Shown piece by piece: positions 5,952 through 6,654 of a DNA stretch of 6,654 bases (position 1 is its first letter; each line of letters starts with the position of its first letter). The stretch is from the NCBI GenBank assembly GCA_937863205.1, contig CALMGA010000133.1, forward strand, positions 1 through 6,654, read 5' to 3'. The stretch comes from an uncultured Beijerinckiaceae bacterium. Its GTDB lineage: Bacteria > Pseudomonadota > Alphaproteobacteria > Rhizobiales > Beijerinckiaceae. The notes beneath the pieces are model-generated. The model did not search any database. It was given only the letters and a program-made list of their open reading frames with translations, and was not told the origin of the DNA. A program made the translations under genes and the position numbers.

Positions 5952-6654
5952 ATGAACACTGAGCCGCTCGTCTTTGTCGGCATCGACTGGGCGAGCACCG
6001 AACATCAAGTCTGCCTGACCGGCGCCGGCGATCCCGTGCAGCGGGCGTTTGCTCACCATGCCGACGGGATCGGCGCCCTGGTCGACTGGCTGTGTGCCCA
6101 GGCCGAGCAGCCAAGCCAGGTCGCCGTTGCGATCGAAACGCCGCATGGGCCGGTGGTCGAGGCGCTGATGCACCGCGGCATCGCCGTGTTCGCCATCAAC
6201 CCCAAGCAGCTCGACCGCTTCCGCGACCGCTTTTCCCCGGCCGGGGCCAAGGACGACCGGCGCGACGCCCTCGTGTTGGCCTCGTCGCTGCGCACCGACC
6301 GCCACTGCTTCCGGCGTGTGGAAACCCTTGATCCGGTCGTTGTCGAACTGCGCGAGTGGTCGCGGATGGCCGAGGAGCTCAAGGGCGAGCGCGTCCGCCT
6401 GGCCAACCGCATCCGCCAGCAGCTTTGGCGCTACTACCCGCAGGTGCTCGACCTCGCGGACGACATCGGCGCCGATTGGGTGCTGGCACTCTGGGCCAAG
6501 GCGCTGACGCCAGCCGAGGCTCGCCGCTTGACCGAAAAGAAGCTCGACCGGGTGCTCGTCGCGCACCGCATCCGCCGCCTTGCCGCGGCCGACGCCCTGG
6601 CCATCCTGCAACGGCCGGCCCTGACCGTTGCCCCCGGCACGACCGAAGCCGCCC
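5952..6654 (+). CDS. IS110-family transposase (DEDD), 5' part
   Basis: An open frame with no stop reaches the window end; 234 codons are visible, against a usual 300-450 for the family. GGGAGG five bases before ATG 5952 is a strong ribosome site. The N-terminal RuvC-like DEDD domain is intact: D12 in VGIDWAS, E62 in AIETPHG, and D102 and D105 in AKDDRRDALVLA, which matches the family's KTDRxDA pattern. A helical stretch (about 130-165, LREWSRMAEELKGERVRLANR) follows, as in the coiled-coil linker of IS110 enzymes. The C-terminal Tnp domain carrying the catalytic Ser is outside the window. The enzyme recombines IS ends with a target site using a bridge RNA. Whether the gene is complete cannot be seen here. 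Confidence 0.92.
   Translation, partial: MNTEPLVFVGIDWASTEHQVCLTGAGDPVQRAFAHHADGIGALVDWLCAQAEQPSQVAVAIETPHGPVVEALMHRGIAVFAINPKQLDRFRDRFSPAGAKDDRRDALVLASSLRTDRHCFRRVETLDPVVVELREWSRMAEELKGERVRLANRIRQQLWRYYPQVLDLADDIGADWVLALWAKALTPAEARRLTEKKLDRVLVAHRIRRLAAADALAILQRPALTVAPGTTEAA

Larger units (their letters stand above)
5714..6654 (+). mobile_element. IS110-family insertion sequence, left part (runs off window)
   Basis: The element is recognised from its DEDD transposase and from the broken end of the caspase gene. The left boundary is estimated at about 5710-5716, where the caspase reading stops looking native; it could shift by several bases within the C-run. No terminal inverted repeat can be tested because the right end is outside. 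The left end before the transposase is about 240 bases, which fits the IS110 group, whose bridge RNA comes from the left noncoding end, rather than the IS1111 group. Orientation is the same as the caspase gene. Confidence 0.8.

Noticed and set aside
5736..6611. Minus-strand open frame of 291 residues antisense to the IS
   Set aside because: The plus strand encodes the IS110 transposase with its DEDD residues, so the antisense frame is a by-product of base composition.
1..6654. tRNA, rRNA, CRISPR array or replication origin
   Set aside because: No cloverleaf, rRNA-like stretch, regularly spaced repeats or iteron clusters were seen on reading through the window.

Overview
High-GC (about 70%) DNA with strongly GC-biased third codon positions, probably from an alphaproteobacterium. 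The caspase/WD40-like and DUF4384-like proteins resemble those of Methylobacterium-type Rhizobiales, but that genus is an inference from gene style and no rRNA or marker gene confirms it.

Layout. (a) 56-622, minus strand: a secreted DUF4384-type protein. (b) 623-794: a divergent, AT-richer promoter region with a small inverted repeat. (c) 795-3330, plus strand: a putative winged-helix regulator, a small secreted proline-tailed protein overlapping it by GTGA, and a secreted trypsin-like zymogen with all catalytic and disulfide residues and a DUF4384-like C-terminal domain. (d) 3466-3717: an 83-residue secreted basic protein with two cysteines. (e) 3818-5773: a membrane-anchored caspase-family (peptidase C14) protein with a short WD40-like region, an Ig-like linker domain and an intact His/Cys dyad. 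(f) About 5714 to the window end: the left part of an IS110-family insertion sequence, with a structured 5' noncoding segment and the first 234 codons of a DEDD transposase.

How the parts fit. Almost every product before the IS carries an export or anchor signal, and the two protease types (trypsin-like and caspase-like) both belong to families that often cleave after Arg or Lys. Two separate proteins share the DUF4384-like fold. I infer an envelope-located proteolytic module, possibly a stress or conflict response, under a local regulator. No direct evidence of function exists in the sequence.

The IS110 element has entered the last codons of the caspase gene, replacing the native C-terminus with about 18 element-encoded residues. 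Its left end has several successive hairpins and a segment closely resembling the insertion junction, which fits a bridge RNA. The right end of the IS and the remainder of the caspase gene lie outside the window. Bases 1-55 hold no supported feature.
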